DNA of 64,000 bases from Anoxynatronum sibiricum (lineage in GTDB: Bacteria > Bacillota > Clostridia > Peptostreptococcales > Tindalliaceae). Position 1 is the stretch's first letter, and each line of letters starts with the position of its first letter. Under the pieces are notes generated by a model that had not been told where the DNA came from, did no database searches, and was given only the letters and a program-made list of their open reading frames with translations. The translations under genes and the position numbers were made by a program. The stretch is from the NCBI RefSeq assembly GCF_039414295.1, contig NZ_JBCITM010000007.1:127757-191756 (forward strand), given 5' to 3'. This document shows positions 16,881 to 25,799 of the stretch, piece by piece.

Positions 16881-18041
16881 TCATCTTTTTTCTCTTTCTG
16901 ATTGAAGCATCTCAACAAAAGCTTCAATTCTCAGCCTTAATTGACCAATATCATTTTCTGAGTAATCTGTTTCTATGTGAAGGTATTTCATATCACAGTC
17001 CTTAGTGATAAATCGCTTCACTTGTTCTGCCTCCACATTATAAGTATGGCATGCATGCCAAGTCAGTTCCACCACCCCTTCTACTCGATAACTGTGAATC
17101 AACTCTTTTAGCAGCTGAAACCTTCCGGGATTGGGTGTCATACATGGACAGGCAATGTTTACATAATATTCGGCCAAAGCAGCAAGAGGCTCCTGATTTT
17201 CATTCACCCTTCGACTGACAGTTTTCAGACCACCACATGTTTCCATGGCCACAATCACCGCACCACTGTCTTCCAACAAATGCATCACCTTTTTATTGGT
17301 GGAAGGACATCCTGTCAAAAGTAAGCGTGGCCTATCTGCCATTTCCTGCATGAAGGCAGGTTCCCCTTTCCGTTGTTGAAGCAAGGTAATCGCCTCTTTC
17401 ATTTCCTGAATACGCCTGTCGATATGACAGTCAAATCCACCCCCGCCGGTAATCACATCTGCTTCTCTTCCAAAGACAAATGGTATGTCCCCTCGATTCA
17501 GTTCATAGACTTGTTGGACCGTCTGACGATGCTCGTTGAATAGCTTGATTTGTTCTCTTAAAGCTTCTTCGGTAATTATATTGCCTGTTTCCCGTTCTAA
17601 GATTTCAATCATCCGATGAATTTCATCCATCCATTGCTTCACGCTGGAAGCCTGTTCATAGGTTTGTGGCAAGTAAAGCACATGTACAGGCTTGACCCCC
17701 TTTAACAGCTCAAACATTTTCTTTTTTCCATCACAGGTAGCATCGGCAAACAGAAAATCACTGTAATGAAAATAGGGGCAGGTATCATCCAAGGCATGTC
17801 CATAGCTTGCTTTGATCAAGGGACACAGATTTCTTGGTAGGTGTTTTTCTGCCGTTGGAATAGGCTTTTCCGTTCCTGCACATAAGGATACCGGGATGGC
17901 TTTGGCTGCAGCAATGACCTCTTCCGGCGTAAAAGCACAGTAGATCCCCACCACTTTAGCGCCCGCTTCTATCAGATTTCTTCCTTCTTGAAATACATTG
18001 GCTTCGATGGTTTCCTGATAATGCTCGCCAAACTGCTTCAT
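16881..18041 (-). CDS. Double-cubane-cluster-type protein, 2-hydroxyacyl-CoA dehydratase family (second copy)
   Basis: This protein (386 aa) belongs to the HgdB/YjiM family, whose relatives hold unusual iron-sulfur clusters and receive electrons from an ATP-driven activator. Cysteines shared with its paralogue at 23798-24955 are Cys35, 54, 73, 88, 103, 269, 298, 300 and 331 (motifs NLCPLIK, TCDGKKKM, ACPC, HACHTYN). Cys245 in LTGCPS is present here but not in the paralogue. The start follows GGAAGGAGAATTAGT and overlaps the permease stop by four bases. It closes the ten-gene operon. CoA-ester dehydration is not excluded, but the YjiM-like features favour a double-cubane reductase of unknown substrate. 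Confidence 0.8.
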   Translation of the reverse strand: MKQFGEHYQETIEANVFQEGRNLIEAGAKVVGIYCAFTPEEVIAAAKAIPVSLCAGTEKPIPTAEKHLPRNLCPLIKASYGHALDDTCPYFHYSDFLFADATCDGKKKMFELLKGVKPVHVLYLPQTYEQASSVKQWMDEIHRMIEILERETGNIITEEALREQIKLFNEHRQTVQQVYELNRGDIPFVFGREADVITGGGGFDCHIDRRIQEMKEAITLLQQRKGEPAFMQEMADRPRLLLTGCPSTNKKVMHLLEDSGAVIVAMETCGGLKTVSRRVNENQEPLAALAEYYVNIACPCMTPNPGRFQLLKELIHSYRVEGVVELTWHACHTYNVEAEQVKRFITKDCDMKYLHIETDYSENDIGQLRLRIEAFVEMLQSEREKR

Positions 18042-19078
18042 ACTAATTCTCCTTCCTGTTGCTTCAGGCTCATCATTAATGCAAAAACGATGGTCCCGTA
18101 AGCTATAAAGCTTCGAAAGTACTCACCCAGGGCTGCATTGGCAAACAGGTTCTGTCCTGCCATGGGAGAAACAATGAACAGTGTGTGGAACAGAATTAGT
18201 CCTTGAAATGCCTGGGTAATAGTGGCCCGCTTCAATGTGGCCCCGCCCGCCATTAACGCCGCTGCAGCAAAGATGTTCACATTGAGATGCCCTGTGTACA
18301 CATTCACCACTCCCATATTCTGAATAAACAGCAGATGGCCTAAAGAAGCCATCATGGTAGAGAGTACAATGGCTTTCTTTCGGGTTTCGTCAATATCTAT
18401 CCCCAGCTTCTCTGCAATGTCAAGGCTCTCTCCCACCACTCTAAAACGGTAACCCAGCGGTGTCCTTCTCACATAAGCGATGAATACTGCGACCACTCCA
18501 ATGATGATAAAGGGTACCATGGAATAGGATCCTCGCACTGTATGGAGCGTCAGCACACTGTCAAACAAATTCTTGTACATGACGGTGTCCAACATGTTTC
18601 TTAACCCAACACCTTTCGACAGCACCAGTTGAGAGTTTCTTACCGGAATAACCGTTCCATACCCCACCATAAAAACAAGATGATACAGATTGGTGGCCAG
18701 AAAACTCATGACAATCCCACAAATCATTTCCTTGCCTTTTGCCCGATTATACACCCATGCAATCATACATCCACTGAAGTAAGAAAGAATGAGACCAACC
18801 GTCAGTGCAAACAACAGCCCTGCCAGACCGGGAACCTGAAAATCCAGGGCCAGAATCAACCCGACCTGTGCGCTGATGGCACCAATGGAAATGGCAAAGT
18901 TGATTCCCATACCCGCCATAATAGGAATGAGCAACGCAAGCACCATCACCCCGTTTCTCACGATTCTGGCATACACTTCACCGCCCATATAAGCAAGGCT
19001 CAGGCCTGCAGCCTGGATACCTGCGATGGATAGAATGAGGAACACCAACGGAACAATGAACTGTCTACCTTTTTTCAT
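18038..19078 (-). CDS. ABC importer permease 2 (RbsC/BmpA-system-like)
   Basis: This is one of two related membrane subunits of the second importer. The 346 residues hold about eight to ten hydrophobic helices and the loop RVVGESLDIAEKLGID, which resembles the EAA-like coupling loop of the sugar/nucleoside permeases. The start at 19078 follows AGGAGGTCTCT; eleven further in-frame codons upstream lie within the preceding permease gene. Its gene overlaps the neighbouring genes at both ends. The substrate is unknown. Confidence 0.85.
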   Translation of the reverse strand: MKKGRQFIVPLVFLILSIAGIQAAGLSLAYMGGEVYARIVRNGVMVLALLIPIMAGMGINFAISIGAISAQVGLILALDFQVPGLAGLLFALTVGLILSYFSGCMIAWVYNRAKGKEMICGIVMSFLATNLYHLVFMVGYGTVIPVRNSQLVLSKGVGLRNMLDTVMYKNLFDSVLTLHTVRGSYSMVPFIIIGVVAVFIAYVRRTPLGYRFRVVGESLDIAEKLGIDIDETRKKAIVLSTMMASLGHLLFIQNMGVVNVYTGHLNVNIFAAAALMAGGATLKRATITQAFQGLILFHTLFIVSPMAGQNLFANAALGEYFRSFIAYGTIVFALMMSLKQQEGELV

Positions 19079-20099
19079 AGAGACCTCCTCTTCCTTCCTG
19101 CAGGAACGCATAGAGTATGATGCCGTTGGTGACCATCATACGGATCATTTCCGACATTTCCGGGACCAAGAAGGCGTTTGCCACCGGAACCGATAGTAAG
19201 TAAGTGGTCTGATATAAATAGGCTCCCACCAATGCCTGGCTGACTGTGGCTTTACTTCTCCCCGCTCCACCGATGAGAAGCGCAGATACCGCAGGGAAAG
19301 CCATCATCTGGGCCCCATCATAGAGTTGTACAAACCCATAGCTCTGAGCATAGACACAAATCCCCATGGCTGCCACCACTGCCGACAAAATGATTCCCAA
19401 GGTTCTATGGTGATGAATGTTCAATCCTGACAAAACCGCATAGCGTTCATTTTGGCGAACGACTTCCATTTCATAGCCAGTCTGGGTCTTCATGAAAAAA
19501 TGAAGGAGTCCGGCAATCAGCAGCACAAAGCCCATAAGAGCAACGGGCACCTGTATGGATCCAATGTTCATGACCAGTGTGTCATCCAGTATTCTTCCAA
19601 AATAATGCTCCAGGGAGATACGGGGTCTTAATCCTTGTCCTCCTACAGGATAAAGCATTTGACGGTTGGTGAAAGGGGCCATTGTCCAGAAGAGGTTCAT
19701 CAGGGGAATAAAGGCAAACCCGATGAAGGTGCCCATGATTTCCTCTCGCCCCTTTAACCGGTTTAACAGCATGGCATACAGGTATCCAAAGGGGACGGCA
19801 ATGATCATCCCGCACAGCAGGGAAACGCCAAAGCCAGTCCATCCTGCCAAGCGCCATTCAATGGCCAGGCACATCCCCAGCAGCCCAGCTGAGATACCAA
19901 TTCCCATGCCAAAATTCACACCTGCGCCCACATGGATCATGGGGATGAGAGATAAGACCAGCACCCCATTCATTGCCCATTTTACAATAGAATCGTTGAT
20001 CAAAGCCGCAAATGGGACTTGCAAAAAGACCATGCATGCCACAAGAAACAACAAGTACCCAAGAATCATCACTTGGGGTAGCTTCAGATTAATTTTCAT
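19065..20099 (-). CDS. ABC importer permease 1 (RbsC/BmpA-system-like)
   Basis: The partner permease has 344 residues, multiple hydrophobic helices and the coupling-type loop EVVRQNERYAVLSGLN. It is homologous in layout to the next permease, so the channel is likely a heterodimer, as in nucleoside importers of the BmpA type. The ATG at 20099 follows AAGGAGCACGGACG and overlaps the end of the ATPase gene. The frame open to 20126 lacks a ribosome site. Confidence 0.85.
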   Translation of the reverse strand: MKINLKLPQVMILGYLLFLVACMVFLQVPFAALINDSIVKWAMNGVLVLSLIPMIHVGAGVNFGMGIGISAGLLGMCLAIEWRLAGWTGFGVSLLCGMIIAVPFGYLYAMLLNRLKGREEIMGTFIGFAFIPLMNLFWTMAPFTNRQMLYPVGGQGLRPRISLEHYFGRILDDTLVMNIGSIQVPVALMGFVLLIAGLLHFFMKTQTGYEMEVVRQNERYAVLSGLNIHHHRTLGIILSAVVAAMGICVYAQSYGFVQLYDGAQMMAFPAVSALLIGGAGRSKATVSQALVGAYLYQTTYLLSVPVANAFLVPEMSEMIRMMVTNGIILYAFLQEGRGGLYEKR

Positions 20100-21687
20100 C
20101 GTCCGTGCTCCTTCGTCTTCCGGCAAAAACCCTGCTAAACTCCGTTTCTGGCTGTTCCGGGGTTAACACATCCACCACGCATCCCTCATACATAATGGCA
20201 ATGCGATCACAAATCCTTCTCAGTTCTGAGAGCTCTCCTGAGGACACCACAATGGTGAGTCCCCTATCTTCCCGCATTGTAAGGAGCATTTCCAGTATCC
20301 GTTCTTTGGAATAGATATCGATGCCCCGAGTCGGTTCACCAATGAACAATACCTTTGGATGGGTGGTTATGGCTCGGGCAATGCATACTTTCTGTTGATT
20401 ACCGCCGCTTAACTGGCCCACTGGCTGTTGGTAGCTAAGACACTTAATCTGGAACTGCTGAATTATCTGATCCGCATACACCTGGATGGCATCCTGCCTT
20501 AAAGGGGATAAGCCCTTCAATGATGGGTATTTCAAGAAGCGTTGCTGATGGCCGCCTTTGCCAATGACAATGTTTTTCCATATGGGGCTGTCCCCCAAGA
20601 TGCCCAGCTCTTTACGCTCATCCGGCAATAGATACATCCCTTGTTGAACCAGTTCCTCAACATTCCCCATTTTCATTGTTTTCCCTTGATAAGTCACCGT
20701 TCCTTCCACAGGGAGCAGGCCGAAGAGGCCGTAGCCAAACATCTCCTGGCCTTGTCCAGCCATCCCTGTAATGCCCAGGATTTCCCCCTCATACAGTTCC
20801 AAAGCCGTGGGCCTACCAGCCCAAGCACCTGTAGTCCTTCCATACTGTTCAAATGACAGAAGCGGCTTCGATCCTTTCTTGATTGTCCGCCTCTTTCCAT
20901 TAGATGCCTGCAGCACTGTTCTTCCAATCATGTTCTGGGCAATGGCTGTCACATCAAAGTCAGGTGGGTGATCGTACTGTGCAGCAATGACTCCGTCCCG
21001 CAAGACAGTAATGCGGTGACACAGAGCGGCAACCTCTTCCAGACGATGTGAGATGAACACCACCGCCGTCCCCCGCTCTGCAATCAATCGAATAGCATTC
21101 ATCATCCATTTTGCCTCAGTGGGACCAAGGGGTGCCGTTGGCTCGTCCAAGAGCAGCACTTTTAGATCATTTTTATCCATTTCTCGGGCGATCTCCACCA
21201 TTTGCTTCATGGAGATGGATAAACGACCCACCAACGTGGCAGGGTCCAAGGTGATTCCCATATCACGAAAGATTTTTCTTGCATCTTCTCTGTTTTGCTG
21301 GCAATGGACATACCCCAGTTGCTTTCCCGCCACTTTTTTTGTCCAGGACACCAGATGCTCCCGATTTAGCTTAATATTCTCTGCCGCTTCCAGCTCCCTC
21401 ACCAATGCCAATTCCTGATGAACCATCCCTACACCAGCTTTGTTGGCATCTTTTGTGCTGTTAAACTTAACTTCATTGCCTTCCATGATGAGGCAGCCTT
21501 CATACCCGCCTGTTTCACGAATCACGCGGCTTCCGTAGAGTATATTCATTAAAGTGCTTTTTCCAGAACCATTTGCCCCTACGATTCCATGTATTTCTCC
21601 AGCCCTCAGGGTGAAACTGACGTCTTTCAATGCAATGCTCTCCTGAAATATTTTCGTCAGTTTTCTTCCTTCCAGTACAACTGCCAA
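20089..21687 (-). CDS. ABC importer ATPase with two nucleotide-binding domains (RbsA-like)
   Basis: This fused double ATPase (532 aa) should power the two permeases that follow. The N-terminal domain has an intact Walker A GANGSGKST (37-45), a divergent signature LSISMKQ and Walker B LLLDEPTAP. The C-terminal domain has a degenerate Walker A (GMAGQGQEM, no Lys), a canonical signature LSGGNQQK, and Walker B LFIGEPTRGID in which the usual Asp is Gly. Second-domain Walker A decay is common in this family; the lost Asp is less so. It starts with TTG after AAGGAGGAACAGCC. The DUF3798 lipoprotein just upstream is its likely receptor. Confidence 0.88.
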   Translation of the reverse strand: MAVVLEGRKLTKIFQESIALKDVSFTLRAGEIHGIVGANGSGKSTLMNILYGSRVIRETGGYEGCLIMEGNEVKFNSTKDANKAGVGMVHQELALVRELEAAENIKLNREHLVSWTKKVAGKQLGYVHCQQNREDARKIFRDMGITLDPATLVGRLSISMKQMVEIAREMDKNDLKVLLLDEPTAPLGPTEAKWMMNAIRLIAERGTAVVFISHRLEEVAALCHRITVLRDGVIAAQYDHPPDFDVTAIAQNMIGRTVLQASNGKRRTIKKGSKPLLSFEQYGRTTGAWAGRPTALELYEGEILGITGMAGQGQEMFGYGLFGLLPVEGTVTYQGKTMKMGNVEELVQQGMYLLPDERKELGILGDSPIWKNIVIGKGGHQQRFLKYPSLKGLSPLRQDAIQVYADQIIQQFQIKCLSYQQPVGQLSGGNQQKVCIARAITTHPKVLFIGEPTRGIDIYSKERILEMLLTMREDRGLTIVVSSGELSELRRICDRIAIMYEGCVVDVLTPEQPETEFSRVFAGRRRSTDDEN

Positions 21688-21735
21688 GGCTGTTCCTCCT
21701 TACCCAATGGTTTCTTGCCCTTCATTTTTGAAAAA

Positions 21736-21762
21736 GAGCTTGGGCATCAAACTCCCAAGCTC
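21736..21762 (-). other. Intercistronic hairpin after the DUF3798 binding-protein gene
   Basis: GAGCTTGGG pairs with CCCAAGCTC around a 9-base loop, with flanking A and T runs. It sits between the receptor gene and its ATPase gene. It could terminate part of the transcription (TTTTT follows on the minus strand) and so make the receptor more abundant than the transporter. Confidence 0.7.
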
Positions 21763-21780
21763 TTTCAATTTTGCCCTGAC

Positions 21781-22953
21781 TTAATAGAAAATAGACTCCA
21801 TGATCATCAGGTAGAAGTTATCTGCATCCCCATTCATGGGCTCAAAATCTGTATTCACTCCAAAGGTACGATAGGAAAAATCATCCAAGAACTTTTTGTT
21901 CATCACGTCAGTCTTAATGTCCAGATCCTTGTCAATAATTTCCTTTGCAAGCTCAACGGCGTACTCTGGAAGGAAAATGGTGACGGGCATGGGCCAACCA
22001 GAGAGTCTGCCTGTCATATCGGCTGCAGCGGCTTTTTCACTGATCATGGCGTTGATTTTGTCATAATTGGCAATATCTTCCGGTGCAATTTCCAGGCTCA
22101 TCACTGCTGGGTAGGCCTGCGTGGGTGTGGGACAGCACTGTTCTGCCACCATGAACTTCAACTTAAGGGCTTCATCAAGGATCACATCATACATGGGACA
22201 GTTTGTTCCAAAAATGTTGATGTCAGGCCCATACTTTTCTACCTGTCTTGGCAAATCTTCCCGTAAAAACTGGAGCATCGGGGCTACGCCGTCTCCAGCC
22301 TGAGGATCTGGTGTTACCACTTCTACAAACTCCAGGCCCAGTCGCTCACATGTTTCCTGCATCATGTCTTTCCGTCTAGAGATCATTTCACGGCCAAGGT
22401 GTGTGGGGAAAGAATAATGAATAAAGGTTTCCGCTCCCATTTGATGGGCCTTTTCTGCAATGGTGACGCCTCGTCTACCCCAGTCTGTGTCCAGATTAAT
22501 GTCAATGTACTGGGCCATCATTTCCGGATCATCCCAAATGGGCGCTGTCACTGTAATAATGTCTGGCCGTTGCTCCTTTACTTGCTGAAGACCGGTAATC
22601 AGACCGGAGTATCCTGCAGCAATAACAATCGCTTTCATTTCCGGATCATCTGCCAGGCTGACAATTTGGCTGACTCCTGTTTCCACTTCTGTGGTAAAAT
22701 TATCCGGCAAGCTGATATGCTTCACGATGTCCGGGTACTTTTCAACCATGTTTTGACCTGCCCGAAACTCATCTTCGCTGGCAGAAAGAGTGGGAGTCAC
22801 AATGGCAATTTTATATGCCCCCGTCTCTACTGAAGCCGTCTCTTGCGACTTGGATTCCTGTTCGCCAGATGGCGCCTGTGATGTTTGGGTGCTCCCACAA
22901 GCTGTCACCAACAATAAAACCACTGCTAATAAAAATGCAATTTTTTTGTTCAT
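21781..22953 (-). CDS. DUF3798 solute-binding lipoprotein
   Basis: The chain (390 aa) begins with a lipoprotein signal (LLLVTACGS, Cys20), followed by a Ser/Gln-rich linker and a two-lobed periplasmic-binding-like body that opens with YKIAIVTPTLS. It matches the DUF3798 family, which has no assigned ligand. Notable features are a cluster of cysteines (AEQCCPTPTQ and GTNCPMYD) and a long conserved-looking C-terminal half. The start follows GGAGCGGAGACG. It is encoded between the dehydratase activator and an RbsA-like ATPase, so it is probably the receptor of that importer and linked to the substrate of the double-cubane proteins. Confidence 0.82.
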   Translation of the reverse strand: MNKKIAFLLAVVLLLVTACGSTQTSQAPSGEQESKSQETASVETGAYKIAIVTPTLSASEDEFRAGQNMVEKYPDIVKHISLPDNFTTEVETGVSQIVSLADDPEMKAIVIAAGYSGLITGLQQVKEQRPDIITVTAPIWDDPEMMAQYIDINLDTDWGRRGVTIAEKAHQMGAETFIHYSFPTHLGREMISRRKDMMQETCERLGLEFVEVVTPDPQAGDGVAPMLQFLREDLPRQVEKYGPDINIFGTNCPMYDVILDEALKLKFMVAEQCCPTPTQAYPAVMSLEIAPEDIANYDKINAMISEKAAAADMTGRLSGWPMPVTIFLPEYAVELAKEIIDKDLDIKTDVMNKKFLDDFSYRTFGVNTDFEPMNGDADNFYLMIMESIFY

Positions 22954-23012
22954 CGTCTCCGCTCCAATCTTTGTATTGTGTCTTCTTTATTTTCTTGCCT
23001 GTCGTTGTTGTA

Positions 23013-23774
23013 TCATCCCATGAGAGCCGCTCCAATGGCGCCGGTAAACTGGGCCAAGGGGGAAAGTTGCAGTGTGACTCCCAGTTTATCTTGAATCGCC
23101 CGTTGCAGATAGCGGTTTTCTGCCAATCCACCAGAAAAATAAACGCCTTCCACCACACCCACCCGCTGGGCCTGGGTGCAGATTTTACTGGCCACGGAAG
23201 TGAGGAGGCCAGCGGCAATGCTGGCTTTAGAAGCGCCTGTGGCTAAAAGCCCCACCACTTCTGACTCTGCAAATACAGTGCACATGTTGTTCAACTGAAT
23301 GGGCGCCGCTTCCCTGGCAAGTTCTTCTAACTGGCTAACATCCACTTCCATATGAGTCGCCATGACTTGCAAAAATCTTCCTGTGCCAGCGGCACATTTG
23401 TCATTCATGATAAAATCAACCACATTGCCCTGGTCATCCAGGCGCACTACTTTAGTGTCTTGGCCGCCAATATCGATGACTGTACGATTGGCAGGGTTAA
23501 TAAAGTAGGCACCTTTCCCATGACAGGTAATTTCTGTAACCTGCTTATGGGCCTTTTCCATGGTCTGGCGCCCATAGCCGGTGGCCACTACTCGATGGAC
23601 TGATTCCAGGCTTACCCGATGCTCCTTTAGCAAGGTGTACAGCAGGTGCTGACCTGTTTCTTTAGGGCTCCAGCCGGTGGGCATGCGGCATGTGCCGATC
23701 ACTGCTCCATCCGACATCAATGCTCCTTTAGTGACAGTTGATCCAATATCAATTCCTACTGTTAACAATGACAA
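23013..23774 (-). CDS. ATP-dependent activator/reductase of the 2-hydroxyacyl-CoA dehydratase family (HgdC/YjiL-like)
   Basis: This ASKHA-fold ATPase carries one [4Fe-4S] cluster between two subunits and pushes low-potential electrons into its partner on ATP hydrolysis. The 253 residues show the N-terminal phosphate loop GIDIGSTVTKG, the DIGGQDTK phosphate-2 motif, and the cluster ligands Cys127 (NDKCAAGTGRF) and Cys165 (NNMCTVFAESEV). The TTG at 23774, nine bases after AGGAG, gives the normal family start MSLLTVGIDIGST; an ATG at 23804 inside the upstream gene has no ribosome site. One activator probably serves both double-cubane-type partners. Confidence 0.9.
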   Translation of the reverse strand: MSLLTVGIDIGSTVTKGALMSDGAVIGTCRMPTGWSPKETGQHLLYTLLKEHRVSLESVHRVVATGYGRQTMEKAHKQVTEITCHGKGAYFINPANRTVIDIGGQDTKVVRLDDQGNVVDFIMNDKCAAGTGRFLQVMATHMEVDVSQLEELAREAAPIQLNNMCTVFAESEVVGLLATGASKASIAAGLLTSVASKICTQAQRVGVVEGVYFSGGLAENRYLQRAIQDKLGVTLQLSPLAQFTGAIGAALMG

Positions 23775-23797
23775 TTTCGTCTTCTCCTCTTCACTTC

Positions 23798-24955
23798 TCA
23801 GCATTGAGTGGTAATGGTTTCCAGGAATGCGTCAATGCGCAGCTTCAACTGACCTGCGTCTGATTCTGAGTAATCGGTTTCAATTTGAATAAAGGGGAGA
23901 CCCAGTTCTTCCCGCACAAAATCCCGGACAAAGAATGACTCGATATTGTAGGTGTGACAGGCCTGCCAGGTGAGATCCAACACGCCGTCAACCTGATACT
24001 CCGCTGCCATACGGGCAATCAGATCCAGTCGTCCCTGGTTGTCGTACATACATGAGCAGGGGGTGCTCAGGTATTTTTCTGCCAGGGCTTGCAACGGCTC
24101 TTTGGTTTCGTCCACCAACACATCCAAACCTTTGTAGCCGGTACAGTTTTCAAGTGCAACCACACGGCCGCCGCCTTCTTCAATGAGACGAATCACCTTG
24201 TCAGAACCAATACCCACCGGCACGCCTGTCAAGAGAATACGAGGTCCCTCCTGTCCCATTGCCGCCTTTAAAGCATCCAGATTTTCTTCCACTTCACGAA
24301 TCAGCTGCTCCACCATCTCAATGCCATCTTCTTTGTTGACATTAAACCCTTTAATCCACTGGGCTTTCATCATGTCCATGCCTGTCAGCGGCGCTGGTTT
24401 GTGAGCATTCAACTGATGAAGCCGTTTCATGGCTTCTCTTTCCCGATTCACCAGTTTGATGGCTTCTTTCAGCTTATCTTCGGTGATTTCCACCTTGAGC
24501 GTGTTTTCCAGGTAGCTTTTAAAGCGCACCATCTCATTTTTCCAGAGGGCCAGGTTTTCTTCTCCATCGGCAGTCTGGGGAAGGTTCATTAAATGCATGG
24601 GTTTTAATTTTCCCATGAGCTCGTACATTTTTTTCTTGCCGTCACAAGTGGTTTCTGCCAACAGAATATCCGAGAAATAGAAGTAGGGGCATTTATCGGT
24701 GATGGCAAATCCGTAGCTTGACTTGATGAGAGGGCAGAGGTTGCGGGGAAGCTCTTTTTCAGCCGCTTCCACAGGGTCGTTGCTGGTGCCGCACAAACTA
24801 ACCGGTATCGCTCCTGCCGCCAGGGCAATTTCCTGGGGCGAAAACACACAGTACATCCCCACTATCTTGCGTCCTGCTTCGCTGGCCTCCTTGATTTTAA
24901 CTGAATTGACGCCCCGCAGTTCTTCGATTTTTTCCATCATGGCCGGTCTGTTCAT
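23798..24955 (-). CDS. Double-cubane-cluster-type protein, 2-hydroxyacyl-CoA dehydratase family (YjiM-like, first copy)
   Basis: This 385-residue protein is close in motif content to E. coli YjiM and to characterised double-cubane cluster proteins, which reduce small molecules with an ATP-driven reductase. Motifs are NLCPLIKSSYG (Cys74), KCPYFYFSD (Cys89), TCDGKKKM (Cys104), ENCTG (Cys271), PCSC (Cys300, Cys302) and QACHTYN (Cys333). At position 245 it has Val (TGVPVG), where its paralogue and, as I recall, other family members have Cys. The ATG at 24955 follows AAGGAGCGATGAACT; upstream in-frame codons are unlikely to be used. It sits directly upstream of the activator gene. Confidence 0.82.
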   Translation of the reverse strand: MNRPAMMEKIEELRGVNSVKIKEASEAGRKIVGMYCVFSPQEIALAAGAIPVSLCGTSNDPVEAAEKELPRNLCPLIKSSYGFAITDKCPYFYFSDILLAETTCDGKKKMYELMGKLKPMHLMNLPQTADGEENLALWKNEMVRFKSYLENTLKVEITEDKLKEAIKLVNREREAMKRLHQLNAHKPAPLTGMDMMKAQWIKGFNVNKEDGIEMVEQLIREVEENLDALKAAMGQEGPRILLTGVPVGIGSDKVIRLIEEGGGRVVALENCTGYKGLDVLVDETKEPLQALAEKYLSTPCSCMYDNQGRLDLIARMAAEYQVDGVLDLTWQACHTYNIESFFVRDFVREELGLPFIQIETDYSESDAGQLKLRIDAFLETITTQC

Positions 24956-25017
24956 TAGTTCATCGCTCCTTCTCATATAGATTGCGTCCATTTTCATGAA
25001 TGGTAGCAGATGCCTTT

Positions 25018-25770
25018 CTACTGACGGCTCACCTCATCCAACCGCTGGAGAATCTCTTTGAAATGTGCTCCGAATTTATCGCACCAGCGATCCCTGGGAT
25101 AAGGCAGATCAATGGTGTACTCTGCTACAATTTCTCCCGGATGAGGACTCATCAGAACCACTCTTGTGGCCAGAAAAACCGCCTCTTCCACGCTGTGGGT
25201 GACAAACACAATGGTCCGTTTATCGGCCACCCAGTAATCTATCAAGTCCTGCTGCATTTGATACCGGGTGTAGGCATCAAGAGCCCCAAAAGGTTCATCC
25301 ATATAAAGGATTTTGGGAGATACAGCCAGTGCTCTGGCGATGGCCGCTCGTTGCTTCATCCCACCCGACAGTTCATAGGGAAGGCACTGGGCAAATTCAT
25401 GAAGTCCAAATCGTTGCAAAAGCGCCATGGCCTGCTCTTTCTGTTCCGCCCGTTTCACTTGTCGCAGTTCCAGCCCAAAAGTCACGTTATCAAGAACGGT
25501 TCTCCAAGGCATCAGAGAGTATTCCTGAAAAACCATGGCCGCGTCACTTCTGGGACCACGAACCTCCTCGCCGAGAACACGCACCTGCCCCTCAGTGGGT
25601 TCAATCAACCCTTCCATCAACCGCAGCAGGGTTGATTTTCCTGACCCGCTTGGCCCAACCAGACAGACAAACTCCTGGTGATCAATTTCCAGCTGAATAT
25701 CATTGACTGCCAATACCCGCTGTCCTTTTTCCGTATGAAACACCTTTGATACATGCTGTACTTCAATCAT
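25018..25770 (-). CDS. ABC importer ATPase, SsuB/TauB type
   Basis: This ATPase (250 aa) drives a nitrate/sulfonate/taurine-type importer. It has Walker A GPSGSGKST, signature LSGGMKQRAAIARA, Walker B ILYMDEPFGALD and the switch His in THSVEEA. The permease gene ends 29 bases upstream. Its ribosome site is weak (GGGGGG then 8 bases), so translation may be coupled to the permease. Confidence 0.92.
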   Translation of the reverse strand: MIEVQHVSKVFHTEKGQRVLAVNDIQLEIDHQEFVCLVGPSGSGKSTLLRLMEGLIEPTEGQVRVLGEEVRGPRSDAAMVFQEYSLMPWRTVLDNVTFGLELRQVKRAEQKEQAMALLQRFGLHEFAQCLPYELSGGMKQRAAIARALAVSPKILYMDEPFGALDAYTRYQMQQDLIDYWVADKRTIVFVTHSVEEAVFLATRVVLMSPHPGEIVAEYTIDLPYPRDRWCDKFGAHFKEILQRLDEVSRQ

Positions 25771-25799
25771 TTAACGAGCCCCCCAATGACACATACCCC

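Noticed and set aside
16881..24955. Calling the two HgdB-family proteins lactoyl- or hydroxyglutaryl-CoA dehydratase subunits
   Set aside because: A canonical dehydratase has two different subunits encoded side by side with a CoA-transferase; here the paralogues are far apart, no CoA-transferase is present, and motifs resemble YjiM.
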